DNA from: Camarhynchus parvulus
Lineage: Eukaryota; Chordata; Aves; Passeriformes; Thraupidae
NCBI RefSeq assembly: GCF_901933205.1
Contig: NC_044571.1
Location: 54,039,530-54,103,529 of the forward strand
Length of the DNA stretch: 64,000 nt
Direction of reading: 5' to 3'
The notes below the pieces were generated by a model. That model was not told the origin of the DNA and searched no databases. It worked only from the letters and a program-made list of their open reading frames with translations. Position numbers and translations under genes: made by a program. The first letter of the stretch is position 1. Each line of letters starts with the position of its first letter. Positions 37,703-49,445 of this stretch are shown piece after piece.

Positions 37703-39379
37703 AAATACATTCCAAATGTAGCAACTATGTGCAACATTCTTGTTTTGTCATGAGCCTGGATTCAAGACTTTTTCCAGACAGGCAGCATCTTTTTCACTCT
37801 TGAGCTAGAAGTTTAAGATAGGTCAAGTCAAGTATCTCCTGAAAATTCCTATTTAATTCTTAAGGGGGACTAGATGATTACTTTATAAGGGTATCTACGC
37901 AGTAGAAGTCTAAAGTTATTATGATTAATCCCACCCTATGAATATGTTGGAGGAGAGATGTTACGCTTGGTTTTGATACAAATGTCAGCAAAATCTTGCA
38001 TATGGAGTTCCAATAGACAGTCAAAAGAATACAGAGATTTTTGTCTAGACTTCCTTATACCATACTAATCTTTTATTTACATATATTGAAATGCAAAGGA
38101 TGAGTTTTGATTTGTTGTATTTTGAGAGTAGAACACTAAGTACCTTAATTAATATATTTTGGACATTAAACATCTAAAGAGAAAACAGTCTGATTTTGTT
38201 TCTGATCCAAAATTTCACAGCATTTTTGTGGATACTTGGATTTTTGACCAGGGAAGTGTATTAAGACATCAGAAAAACCAAAGATATTTCAAAAGTAGTG
38301 GCACAATAAATTACATATTTTCCTGTTTATAGATGAAAAGCTGCCTTAATTTGGTAAAAAACATCATTTAACTAGATTCAGTTGGGAGTGACTCTATTTG
38401 ATCACAGGGGTTGTTAAAATAGCACACAACGACAACCAAGTATTCAGACTGGATAAAACCCTAAGTAATCTGATATCATGGCTGACTGTTTTCAGCCAGG
38501 GACTTCCTGAAGTCCTTTCTGCCTGAACTATCAAAGAATGCTATTCATTTCTCATCACAACAATACTTTCTTGATCCTCCCCATTCCAAAAATTGTCAAG
38601 AATTTCTATAGTTCAAAAATACATTTCTGCTTATCTGAACACTGTGCCATGAGATCCATATTCTCTTTTCCTCCTCTACAATGTAAACTGTGCCAGACAA
38701 CATTATAGACAGAATCATCACTGAAATCCATAAACCTACAGATCTACACATTGCTATATTTTCTACATGGCAAACAGTCAGGTATTTTCTTCTCAGGAAA
38801 CCATCCTGTATTCTATTCTTGCCTTTACTTTTCCACGCCCTTATGAACCCTGGTACAATAGTTGCTTCAGGGAAATTCAGAGTTTGAGAATGCTACAGCA
38901 AAAGGGGAGGAGAATTACACAAAGGTCTGTAAATTAAGAGTTGTTGCACTTTATGAATGCACCTTAAACCCTCTGCAACAGTGAAAATGTAACAATTGAA
39001 TGAAATAAAATAGGGTGAAGTTGAGGTCTGTGTGAAGAATCTTCATAAGTACATGGGAGAAATAGGTCCTGAAACGTGCACATATGGAGGATAATATTAT
39101 TATTTTCAAGAGGCAACAAAAGTTGAAAAACCTGAGCACCTGTAAGAGAATATGAAATAATCTGTGTATGAAGAGGAGCTGAGCTAAGCCCTGAGAGACA
39201 GATGGAAAAGAGCTATTTAAGAAACGCCATCATATGTTGACTTTAAAGTCTTTATTCAGTTGCTTTTCCTGTATTGAAACTCTATTTGTTTCAGATTATG
39301 ATGTGCAAAAAGAGGGAAAGGAGTGTGAAACCAGTGGAAATGTGGTCGAAACAAAATAAACAATTCCGGTGCAGACTCA

Positions 39380-39884
39380 CCTCAATGGCTCTGTGCAGTT
39401 CTGGGCACCTCAACAAAAGAAAGATATTAAGCTATTGGAAAGTGTCCAACGAAGAGCCATGAAGATGGTAAATGGCCTAGAGGGCAAGCTGTACAAGAAG
39501 TGGCTGAGGTCACTTGATTTCCTTAGCCTGGAGAAGAGGAGCCTGAGGGGAGGCCTGATGGTTGTCCACAGCTTCCTCATGAGGGGAAGTGAAAGGGCAG
39601 GCACCAATCTCTCTGGTGACCAGCAACAGGACCAGAGGGAACAGCCTGAAGCTGTGTCAGGGGAGGTTCAGCCTGGATATCAGGAAAAGGTTCTTCACCC
39701 AGAGGGTGGTTGGATGCTGGAACAGAGTCCACAGGGAAGTGGTCACAGCACCAGCCTGACAGAGCTCTGGAAGTGTTTGAACAATGCTCTTGGACACATG
39801 GTGTGATTTCTGGGATGTCCTCTGCAGGGCCAGGAGTTGGACTCAATCATCCTAACGGGTGCCTTCCTACCCAGGATACTCTAC
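39380..39884 (+). pseudogene. CR1 retrotransposon fragment with end of the reverse-transcriptase ORF
   Basis: This is the largest CR1 piece in the window. A plus-strand frame open from 39369 to 39806 contains VQFWAPQ, then LLESVQRRAMKMVNGLE and LSLEKRSLRGGL. These are signatures of the C-terminal part of CR1 ORF2, the endonuclease/reverse-transcriptase polyprotein, downstream of the polymerase core. After about residue 80 the open frame no longer follows the CR1 protein: a frameshift near 39,600 moves the similarity to another frame, and a one-base loss near 39,757 shifts it back. The noncoding tail follows (AGGGCCAGGAGTTGGACTCA at 39829-39848, then GGGTGCCTTCCTACCCAGGA), ending at about 39884 without a clean octamer. 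The copy is 5' truncated, frameshifted and inactive. Other frames in the same interval are shadows. Confidence 0.9.
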
Positions 39885-42362
39885 AAAACACAACTTAATA
39901 GTACATACAGAGGTAGAGAGAATTCATCTTTGGACTCCCTCAGAAACATTTCTGTCTTTGATACTGTTAAACTGTGGGTTCATACTGTATCCTTCTGATC
40001 TCCCTGCCATGTCCCTTTCCCTGGTTTCCTCTGCCTTTGGTGTAGAAGATGAGATTTAGATTATTTTAATGGTCTTGTCCTGAACTTTATCCTGAAAGAT
40101 AATCCAACACCCGCTGAAAGAATTTTGTACTAGTTACTAGAGATGGAAAAATTATTTTTCAAAAATAACTGCATCCTTAAGCTCTCTTACACCTTTCATT
40201 TTTATTTATGTACTAAATGGTGTGAACACCTTTCTGCAGGGTAGAAATTTTTAGCCATGATAAATCCAGTACTGGATAGATGCACAAATAGACTCTTTAA
40301 AAAAAAATGTTTAAAATAATCCTATAACCTGTAGGTTTAGTAATTCTTTGCTCTAAGTGGTTTTGTATGTAAGTTTTCTGTATATTGAATAAAGCATTGA
40401 ACAAACTCTGAAAGATCTTTCTCATTTCTTACTACCATGCATACATGGACAAAATCAGTCAAGCAGGAAAATAAAGAGATAATGAGAAACTAAGAATCTG
40501 TTTGCATTCCCAAGGGGCTCTTTGTGTTCAGATATGATATGTCCACTGTAACTTTAGTAGTTAAAAGGAGGATTTCACTTGAAGTGCTGGATGAAGGATT
40601 ATAGATCCAGAAGAAAGGAAAAAATAAGAAAGAAGAAAAATTACCTTCTTACTCAAAGGTTCAAAAAGTTTAAAACTAGATAGATTTTTACCTAAAACTT
40701 TCAATCTAAACCAAACCAGACCAAACCAAATCAAACAAACTGTAAAGAAAACACACAAGAGTCAGTAATAATAATTAAAAAAAAAAAAAACTAGCAAAAA
40801 ACCCCAAAATCCCCCAAGAAAACCCATTAAAATAGTATATGTGAGAAGAAGTTGTTGTGCATAAGATAGATCAGGGTTTGTTCTGGTTTTTTTTTTTTTT
40901 TTTTTTAAGACATGGATAAACTGACAGATACTTGCAAATTTCCATGTTCACAGATAAAACAAGGGCTTGCCTTTCTGAAAGAGTAAAGAGGTTGGAGACT
41001 TTTCAGGATTGTGGAGTAACATTTACATTTAAGAGCTTAAAAATTATTTAATTATTTTTTCAATATCTAAAGAAGGTGAGGATTTACTGGATTTTTTAGG
41101 GTATTTAAGTACACTTACATTTACAAACAATCACTGCAACAACTAATCAAAAGTGTGAAGGCTTAGCATCTGAACTTTAATGAATTCAATTACACACCTT
41201 AAATGGATGCCTAAATACCTTTTGCATTTAATCCAGTATGTTTTATTTGTTGTGATGTTTCTACATGCTGAGGTAAAAGCTTCTCTTTAATATCCTGCCT
41301 TTATAGAAACCATTTGTTTATCGCTTGATGTAATAGCAATAAATGTCATTGAAGACTATGCTGAAGCTTACTGAAAATTTCTGAAAAAGAGTAGAGAAAT
41401 GGGATAACTTTTATCTTTTTCTTCTGATCTAATGGAGGTGGGCAAACCAAATTTTTATTTTAGAACATAATTTTAAGATAAGAACACCTAAGATGTCATT
41501 AAACTCCTTCAATTAGATAAGAGATGCACTAAATATTGTAATATGTTCATACCACAGAGTAACAAGCTGTTATTCTTTCACAGGCTACTCTTCCCCTCTT
41601 ATTTGGCCCAGATCACACCCTTCTCTGGCTTTTAAAACTGTGAACTTCTCAGTCTTCAAAGGCCTTTCTTTTCATCCTTTTTTCTTCGACTAATGGAAAA
41701 AGTGGTGGGTGACATATTTCATATTTTATATTTCAGATACAGCTGTACAGGAGCTATTTACAGCATGTATTTGTCATAGGGTTTTGCTAATTGAAATGTA
41801 ACGTGCAGATTATGCACATCAAAAACACTTTTCCTATGACTAAATTAATCCATGCTATTCAGAGTACAAGCATGATACTAGTGGTTCCTTTAAGTAGTCT
41901 GGCTTTCTATATCGGTTAAACATCAAACATGCCTACTTTGACACAAAGTGTTTTCATAATAAACAAAGTACATCACTTAGATTTTTCGTCTTCTGCCTGT
42001 TATGAATACCTGTGTGAAGACTTTGGTGACGCCTCGTGGAAAACTTTGAAAGTTCCTTTTTTTTTCCCCAAGTAGTTCTGCAAATATTATCAAGTATTTA
42101 CTTTCCTTTCTCATTTTAAGATGCACTATTTAAGACAAAAAATGATGTATCTCTGTGATGAGTATTTCTCATCACAGGTAATAACTAAGGTAAAGTAATA
42201 ACTCATTATTTGTGCATTATATATATTCAGAGTCACAATATACACTATTATTTAATTACTTTTATTATTTCAGGCAAGGAAGAGGGCATTAATGGCAGCA
42301 TTATCCATCTTATTCATTGTAGTTGAAAATGTCTTTGTCAGTCTTAAAATAACGTATCAAAC
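39885..42362. other. AT-rich noncoding DNA, no gene recognised
   Basis: The sequence contains an A-rich low-complexity tract (40700-40825) and a T20 tract (about 40887-40906). No frame longer than 66 codons and no further repeat family was recognised. Confidence 0.6.
40700..40825. repeat. A-rich low-complexity tract with CC/CCCC interruptions
   Basis: AAACC and AAACA units are followed by an A14 run and then AACCCC-type runs. This is the third tract of this style in the window. Confidence 0.75.
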
Positions 42363-42382
42363 CAGGAGCACCCCTAGAGGAA
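42363..42382 (+). repeat. Left unit of a 20-bp tandem duplication split by an LTR insertion
   Basis: The unit CAGGAGCACCCCTAGAGGAA matches the sequence directly right of the LTR (42993-43012) at 17 of 20 positions. Removing the LTR and one copy of its CAGG duplication places the two units exactly head to tail. Confidence 0.75.
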
Positions 42383-42463
42383 CAGGTGATGCCGAATTCT
42401 GCCCCAAAAGGCGAAATAATAACTGCTCAGAGACTAAGTTTCCAAGTCTATAAGCAGGAGGTA

Positions 42464-42469
42464 TTTATT
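42464..42469 (-). promoter_or_regulatory. LTR polyadenylation signal AATAAA
   Basis: This minus-strand AATAAA lies about 70 to 80 bp downstream of the TATA box in the solo LTR, the expected spacing for a retroviral R region. Confidence 0.7.
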
Positions 42470-42537
42470 AGCAACGCGTTGGAGAATCCTCCAGGTCTCC
42501 CTGGAACAAAGGATTCTGCTGTTAGCACCAAATGTAG

Positions 42538-42547
42538 CTTTTTTATA
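42538..42547 (-). promoter_or_regulatory. LTR TATA box
   Basis: TATAAAAAAG is read on the minus strand, upstream of the AATAAA in the same LTR. Position and spacing fit the U3 promoter of a retroviral LTR. Whether it is still active is unknown. Confidence 0.65.
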
Positions 42548-42573
42548 CAAGTTTGAACATAGGTTACATCATA

Positions 42574-42610
42574 TACATGCATATTCATATCTTTACATGC
42601 ATATTCATAT
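42574..42610 (-). repeat. 17-bp direct repeat in LTR U3, POU-like cores
   Basis: TACATGCATATTCATAT occurs at 42574-42590 and again exactly at 42594-42610, a 20-bp period. On the LTR strand each copy contains ATGAATATGCAT, resembling paired POU-domain half-sites. It lies just upstream of the TATA box, where retroviral enhancers typically sit. The repeat is seen directly; the factor assignment is inference. Confidence 0.7.
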
Positions 42611-42992
42611 ATAGGTAGAGCGTAGGCGGAGTCTCTCATGTTGAGGAGTCATCTTGGTGGGAGTTCCGGTAGCCTTCATCAGGCGGGGGTCTCTCTTGTG
42701 AGCCTTCCTCGGTCTAAACTTTTGAACCTCTCCTAATTTGGGTGGCTTCCTGGTGGAGTTGGCATGGTCTCAGTGGCCTGGTAGGTCAAACTGACATTAC
42801 TGGCTCTGTAAACTGCTTAGGATATAATTTCCCTGTTTTTATCTTGTCTGTTATGGTTCCCTATCAGTGTGTTCCGTTTTCTTAGACAATTTATTGCTTC
42901 CACGATCCCTCAATGCTGAGCTTTTTGCAAATGCCTTGCAATTTACAGTTTAACCCCATATTTCTCAAAGATTGTTCGTTTAAGTGGCTTCA

Positions 42993-43012
42993 CAGGAGAA
43001 CCCCTAGAGAAG
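42993..43012 (+). repeat. Right unit of the 20-bp tandem duplication, including the right target-site copy
   Basis: CAGGAGAACCCCTAGAGAAG begins with the right-hand CAGG target-site duplication and pairs with the left unit at 42363-42382. Confidence 0.75.
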
Positions 43013-46000
43013 GATTTTTTCCTTTCTTCCCTCCCCTGCACCACCACCTTGTTCCTCCCCAGGTTAAGAAATATTATAATTTTATCACTCTACTGTATAA
43101 GTACCCCAGTAACACAATCTCTGTATGTGTGAGCTAAACATCAGATATGGCACAATTCCAGGTTATGCTTGAGCCTTTTACTCTCTAGTGTGCACTGTTT
43201 TCATATTTTTCTGTTAATTATATTTTCCTTAGATGACAGCTGACTGGTGAAAAGAAAGGGTGAAGGCTTGTGGGAGTAGAAGAGGGCTGTTTAAATGTGA
43301 TTGGAAGGAACTTAACTCTGCATAAAATTTTGTGTCTATGTTGAGTCAATTTACCACCCATGTACTTTTTAGATGTAGCTGAAAAAGAGAGACTGGGGGG
43401 TGCAAGGAAGACTATAAAATTTAGTATTGCAAAGATTTCAATTAAGAAAGAATTTAAAATGAAAGTTTTTTGGGTTTTTTTTCCTTTTTAAGCTGAAGAG
43501 GAGGTGAATGTTCCAGGGAATCAAAATTCTAAATATTGTTTATTTCTTTATCTCTAAGCATCCTTTACTGGATACTCTCAGTGAAATGTGGGTGGCATTG
43601 CAGTTTACAGATGTTGTATGTGTGTTCTTTTTTTTCTTATGTGGTTTGTTCAGAAATGAGAATAGTGGGTTCCATGAAAGATCTTATGTCAAACTTAAAT
43701 ATAATAATATAAGGTTTTCTAAATGTAAATCAATGCACTGTATTTTGTTTTCTTCTACCCCTCCCCTGAGCCCATTCCTGATCAATGAAACAAAGGAAGG
43801 AAAGAGAGCAGGAAGACATTGACAGTCGCTTCACAATGAAGGAGAGTTTTACATCTAAAGAACAAATGCACTTGTTACATTTGTAGTACATTACATGGTC
43901 CCTAAAATTATACTGTTTAAAACCAGGATTTGCTGTTTGAGATTTTAAGTACAGGTAGAATTTTCTGAGAATTGACAAGTTAGTTTCTCAGTATATGTGT
44001 TAATTTAAACCGCTAATTTCAAACTTTAGAACTTTCTTATCAAAATTTGTCACAAATCTTTTAAATAATAAAATACTTCAGACCTGCTACTTAGCAAAAT
44101 TTCATTAAATGTTGTTACACAAGAATTACCTATAATCTGAATGCTCATTTTAGGATTTTTTTTTCCTTCTTTAGTATTATATATAAATGAAAATTCAGTT
44201 TCCGTGACTTGAAAGACTGACTACTCTTTTCCTCAAAATATCACCTGATTTAACTGTTGAAAACAATATCAGTACTACTTTTGAGGAGATATGTAAGCCA
44301 CATTTTATTTACTTTGAAATTCTTTCTGTTCATGCTCCTTCCTTCTTTCAGATGCATTCCCCAATTCTACTTTTTTTATGGAAGGAAAGAGAAGTCTAGT
44401 TAGTATATATTTTTTTTCTGTACTTAAAGAAGGAAAGCAAGTGTTGTGTACCCCACAATTTTAATTTAATTCCCACAGATGCTCATTAGCCCAGACCTGG
44501 AAGGCTAGAACATTTATCCTGTTGATTTCAAAGGTTACAGAGTTTCAAGTTCTTTCTGTTCTTGCACAAACCAGTGAAAATGAGAAAACTCTACTCCAGT
44601 CAGCAGTTGAAAGATAGATGATTAGGTTTTACAGAGCAACAGAATTAGCAGTGCCTGTCTGTGAGCTCAATTCAAGTTTCCTTTGGCAAAAAGCATCAAG
44701 GCCAGCTGAGTAGAATAGAAGTGATAAGAATATAGTTATGATTCATATTATCCAATTGTTATTCTTACCTGTTATCTGCCACAGATTGCTAGTAGCAGGA
44801 ATGACAAAAAAAGAGGGAAGGCATAGTAAAAGTAAAACCCTTTAATATTTTGGTAGAAAAGTTCACCTGTCTAATTGGTTTCTTAATTCAGGTTTTTCTA
44901 TGTATTGTGATGAAAGACACAAGTGTTATGAGTTTTCAGAATACACAATATTAGGTCTTTTATCTGGAGAAATCAGTAGCCATATTCCCTTGCTTAGAAT
45001 CATGCATTTCTTCAATTTGACAGTAATTCTGATTAGGTTTCCCCCTTTTAGCTCTGTGTTTGGAGCTACAGTAGAGTAACTTGCCAGAATCAATAAGGAT
45101 ACTTGATGTCATTCTCATTTTTCACCAGATGTATACTCTTGGAGACTTTGACATACTGAGTATTTATTAAATTTGAATAAAAACTACTTGGAGGTCTTGT
45201 AGGATGAAATTTTCATTTGTCATTAATTTTTAACACGTCTTTTCAACACTATTATCATCCATGATGTTGATGATGCTACTCATTTTCAAGTCAAAAGTAT
45301 TAATTAAAGTTACATTACACTTAGTGAAAAGGCTTAGTATCATAACATGTAATTTCATTAATAATCTCTTAATTATATCCCAAACAGCCTCAGATTAATT
45401 AATTTCTTTTCTTACTGTTTATCTACAAATTAATCTTACAACTTGAATTAGTACATTTGTTCCTAAAAAGATTTTGATGAAACATTCCAGTAAGTTAAAA
45501 AATTATGAGTTGTGCATTTCTTCTTGCAATTTGACAAAATTAAAAGTATAATTAATTGATGATTTTACATGGTTTTTATCACAGCTTTGGCTTAGTTTTC
45601 TACATCTATCTGGTTTAGAGTTACTTTGCATTAGGGTGGAAATCATGTACATTATCTCTATTTCAGGCGATCTAGCTAATATTGACGGCTATATTGAGTA
45701 AAGAGCTTTTCTGGGTAAAAGAGTTGGTTGAATTAAAGACAAAGGAATCTGCTTCAGCAGTGAGAAAGCTGGTCGAAATACTGACATCTGAGTGACACTA
45801 AATAGACACTGTCAAGTGTAGTCTTCATCAATGAACTGGGGAAAATCATGGTGTCTCTAAATTATAAATATTCATAGCATATGCCCATGTAACATGTTCA
45901 TGAATATTTTCTCATTTCTAGCATAGTGCCCCTATAAAATAAGGGAAAAGGCCCAAATAAACTATAGAACAGGAAAAGGAGCTAGAAATAATGCACAGAA

Positions 46001-49000
46001 TTTTGAAAAACCAAAATTTATAAACCAAGCCAGTATGTTTGTGCATGCTTAGTTATGTTTTCAAGCGAGACTCATCTTTAGCATTATCATAGCATATTTA
46101 GGTTCCAAATGAGTGAGAATGCAGCAATGCAAGTTTATTTTCATTGTCAGTTTTGCCTTCCTCCTCCTGCTGCTGTTTGTTCATTGTGTATACAAACACA
46201 GGAAAGCTTTGAGCTTAGAAAATATGTTTTTTTAAGTCCAGAAGTAACAGTACCATCCAAATCAGGTATGAGATTTTGTCTTGCCATATTTATTAAATTT
46301 TCTCAGCAAGTTCTGCATGCTCAGCAACAGCCAGGTCTTCACTTCCATAAAACAACATCTAAGCTTCATAAAGGACCTGTCATCTGTAGAATCCTAAAGA
46401 CAGCCCTTACACTGAAGAAGCACACAGAGGAAGCACTTTCATCAGGCACCATCTGATAAGAACATCACAGAAGCATCATCTGTCCCTCTGGTGGGGGCAG
46501 TTAATATCTTTAGCCTAGTCGTGTAGAACTGTGATAATTAGTGTGTCTCAGCTTGGTCACAGTTGGTGTCATTCTTATGCAGTTTGTTAGCCAGTGGGAC
46601 TAATACAACTGTATTGCAGTAAAAGTCAAATTGTACTAGCATACACGGAAGTATCACTCAAGAAAAGGTTTTGGTGCTTTGCTCATCTAGACATTTCTAC
46701 TTACTTGCTTATAACTGTTGCCAGAGATTTTTTTCACCTTTCTTCTAACCTTTCTCTGCTATTGCTTGTTAAGATGCCTTTTTTTTTTTTTTTTTACCAA
46801 GATCTGTTTCTTGAAGTAAAAAGTTTTCACAGAAAATGTGAGTTACGATAAAACTTTCTAAGCTTTAGGGTGAAATTATTAATTATAAAAGGCCACTACA
46901 CAGAATAGACCACAGGCTTAGTGATTCAGTTAATCAACTCAGGAGTGAGCAAAATTTTAATGTCTACACTAAGTTATTTAAAGCAAAAATGATGTTTGGC
47001 TCCTCCTAAAATCAAGCAAGTACTCTCATGCTTCAGTGTCTTTGCAGGAATTATTTGCTTAGTGATAAATTTCCATTTTTTTCCTGATGGAAAATGAAAA
47101 TAAATTTTAATAGTTTGACATTTTATATGAGAAATTAAATTCTTGTTTACCTGATGGTGTTTATATTTCTGATGAAATTTACTTATTTGCTTCCCACAAC
47201 CCTAATGTACAGAGATCTCCTGCATTCTGATGGCTCAAATACTTAGTTGTTTATTTTTACCTTAAAATAAATCAAATAGTGTTGTTTTGTGTTTGAAATC
47301 TAGTGCAGATCACAGCTTTTTCTGATGTAAATTTTCACAAATACTCCTTTTCTATGAATCCAGATAAAAAGTGATATTCACATTACCCTTGTACAATTGA
47401 AAAAGAGAAATACAAGAATACCTGACATAAGCAGATGAAATATCAGATTCTGTTGAAACATATCAAAGGCATAACTCCTCCTGTTCAGCTGACAGCTATG
47501 TTTCATCTTCCAGTTCCCCAAATAAAGGCAAATTGTACACATGGGATGAGCAGCAGGCAAAGAGGTTTTATTTCCTTTAAAAAATAAATTAACCTCTTGA
47601 ATGACCAAAAGTATCCCCAACAGTCACTAGCTGCTACTTCATAGGACTCCCATGGTTTCTGTGTTGTATCTGCCACCTCTTTATACTGTGCATATCTCAG
47701 AGGAAATCAAATTACTCTTGAAGCTTCTGTTTAGGAAACTGGCTCAGGTTCTGTATACATCTTTTTTTCGACCAAACTTACCATACAAATAAGCCTGAAA
47801 CAGAGTTCTTTTGTACCACAGGCAGTTAGATAATATGAATTTTTCAGGAGTCCCTAATCAGTGCAATTTCATTCTGCAAATTTTACTATGATGTAGATTT
47901 ACTGTAAGTAGATTATGTCTATTACATGTTTTGATTATTTAACTTTCTTTAATGAACATCAATAATACTACTGGTAATTATGCATTCTAAGCATAATGAC
48001 ATTTGCTTCAAAACTACCTTTGATATCTACATGTAGGCATAGAAAGTTGGCAATTTAAATAAAAATCATTAGTTAGTATTTGAAAGTTATGTAAACTACC
48101 ATCATATCATATTTAAGTAACAGTAGCAATTTTCATGGCATCTGAGCACTCAGGAAGGCTGCCAATCTACAAATGACTTCCCAATGCCAAAAAGAAAGTA
48201 CAATTTATAGTTGCTGGAAAGCAAAGCATCTGCTGTGTTCTATATTCTTTTTCTATATTGTTTTTTTCTATTAATTCTCTCTTTACATCAGATGCAAAAG
48301 TAGGGGCTTTCAAACATTGTTCCGACTAAGCTTTGTGGTGAAATATCTCAATCCAGAAAACTATACTTATGGTTTTGGGTTGTTTTTTTTTTTTGCTTTG
48401 TCTTTCTCTTGCTTTACAAAGAGGGTTGCACAGAATTTCTTTTGGAACTGTCTACTAAGTTGCAGAATATGAGTTTCCTGTGTTGCCTGGGAAACAGCTT
48501 TAGGTAAAGCAAAAAAACCCACATTTAGTTTGGTTTGTCTTAGAGAACTATACTTTTATAAGTTTAGAGTTTTAAGTATGCTGGCACCTATTATGCTTGT
48601 GCAACTGATAAAATTCCTACAAACATGGTCATCTTTATGTGATGAAGCTTTCTGGTGGGCCCTTTGCCAGAAAAACATTAAATAACATTATGGACTCACT
48701 GGACAGTTGCCATGGAATTTTCCACCAGGCAGTTTGTGAACTGATTATGGATCCTTCACAAGCTGCAGATAAGTTCAAAGGGTTCATTAATTACAGTAAA
48801 GTCAGGATGAAAATTGCAAGTATCTGCTTTTAAAAAAAGCATTAAGTTCAAATGATTCACGGACTTATCAGTTAACCCAGCTCCAGACAGAGCACTATGA
48901 AACTCACAGGTGCCATAAGAATTTCTTTGGAACCCATATCAGGTGTTTCTCTCAGGACACACTTTACTTGCCTGATTGTTAGCATCTCATGTCTTTTAAA

Positions 49001-49242
49001 ATGCTTTAAAATGTACCTTCTCTAAGCCCCCTGAACATCTTTCCTCCTGTTTAGACTTCCTTAGTACCCTTGGCCATTTTAAATAGCATCAGAGAAGGAG
49101 ATTTTGGTAACTGAATAGATCTCAAAGTCAAAGTATTAAAAGAATTTTGGAGCCATTTGGCTTCATCTCAGAGACATGCTAATTTCATTTGCAGGCATGA
49201 AGGAGTCACTTTAGGTCACCCATGAACTTCACCTGTAGCTGT
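43013..49242. other. AT-rich noncoding stretch, no gene recognised
   Basis: The longest frame is 46109-46456 plus (115 codons), which has no recognisable domain or signal peptide. The frame 48639-48833 plus (64 codons) lies in less AT-rich sequence but is likewise unrecognised. A T17 tract lies at 46779-46795. No transposon family was recognised. Confidence 0.55.
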
Positions 49243-49445
49243 AGGTCACAGAAGGGCTTGGGCTGGAATCCATACTAAAGTCCCTCTAGTTCCAAGTCTC
49301 CTATTATGGGCAGGAATACCTTCCACTAACCTGACCGGGTTGCTCCGAGTCACTCCAATCTGACCTTCCGTATTTCCAGGGATGACACATCTACAACTTC
49401 TCCAGGCAACCTGTTCCAATGTCTCCCTTCTTTTCAATAGCTTCT
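49243..49445 (-). mobile_element. CR1 retrotransposon 3' fragment, minus strand
   Basis: On the plus strand this reads as the reverse complement of a CR1 end. CACAGAAGGGCTTGGGCTGG at about 49248 and CTAGTTCCAAGTCTCC at about 49287 are followed by ATGGGCAGGAATACCTTCCA, GGTTGCTC, TTTCCAGGGATG and GGCAACCTGTTCCA, in the order found in avian CR1 3' regions. The element's 3' end is at the low coordinate and its 5' truncation near 49445. Divergence is clearly higher than in the 39.4 kb copy, so it is probably older. The minus-strand frame 49246-49437 is within it and is not a gene. Confidence 0.85.

Larger units (their letters stand above)
29753..39379. other. AT-rich noncoding stretch, no gene recognised
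   Basis: Frames such as 31934-32230 minus, 34042-34302 minus and 36330-36620 plus (86 to 98 codons) are unrecognised. Small duplications lie at 30361-30409 and 33796-33851, and low-complexity runs at 37560-37610 and 37689-37702. Two stretches of mixed composition without repeat signatures (about 31,030-31,330 and 34,540-34,960) are possible conserved noncoding elements. Confidence 0.6.
42387..42992 (-). mobile_element. Solo LTR of an ERV1-like endogenous retrovirus, minus strand
   Basis: The 606-bp element is bounded by TGATGCC on the left and GGCTTCA on the right, so on its own (minus) strand it runs TGAAGCC to GGCATCA with TG..CA ends and an imperfect 7-bp inverted repeat. A 4-bp target-site duplication, CAGG, flanks it (42383-42386 and 42993-42996). 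On the minus strand a TATAAAAAAG box lies at about 42538-42547, and the poly(A) signal AATAAA at 42464-42469 is followed by the U5 region. A 17-bp direct repeat lies in U3. TG..CA ends with a 4-bp duplication fit class I (gammaretrovirus-like) elements, which is an inference. No internal viral genes are present, so this is a solo LTR left by recombination between the two LTRs of a provirus. Confidence 0.85.

Noticed and set aside
46109..46456. 115-codon plus-strand frame, second longest in the window
   Set aside because: There is no domain, signal peptide, plausible promoter or splice context. This length is expected by chance in 64 kb on two strands.
48639..48833. 64-codon frame in less AT-rich sequence, considered as an exon
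   Set aside because: There is no convincing acceptor and donor pair, and the peptide resembles no family I know.
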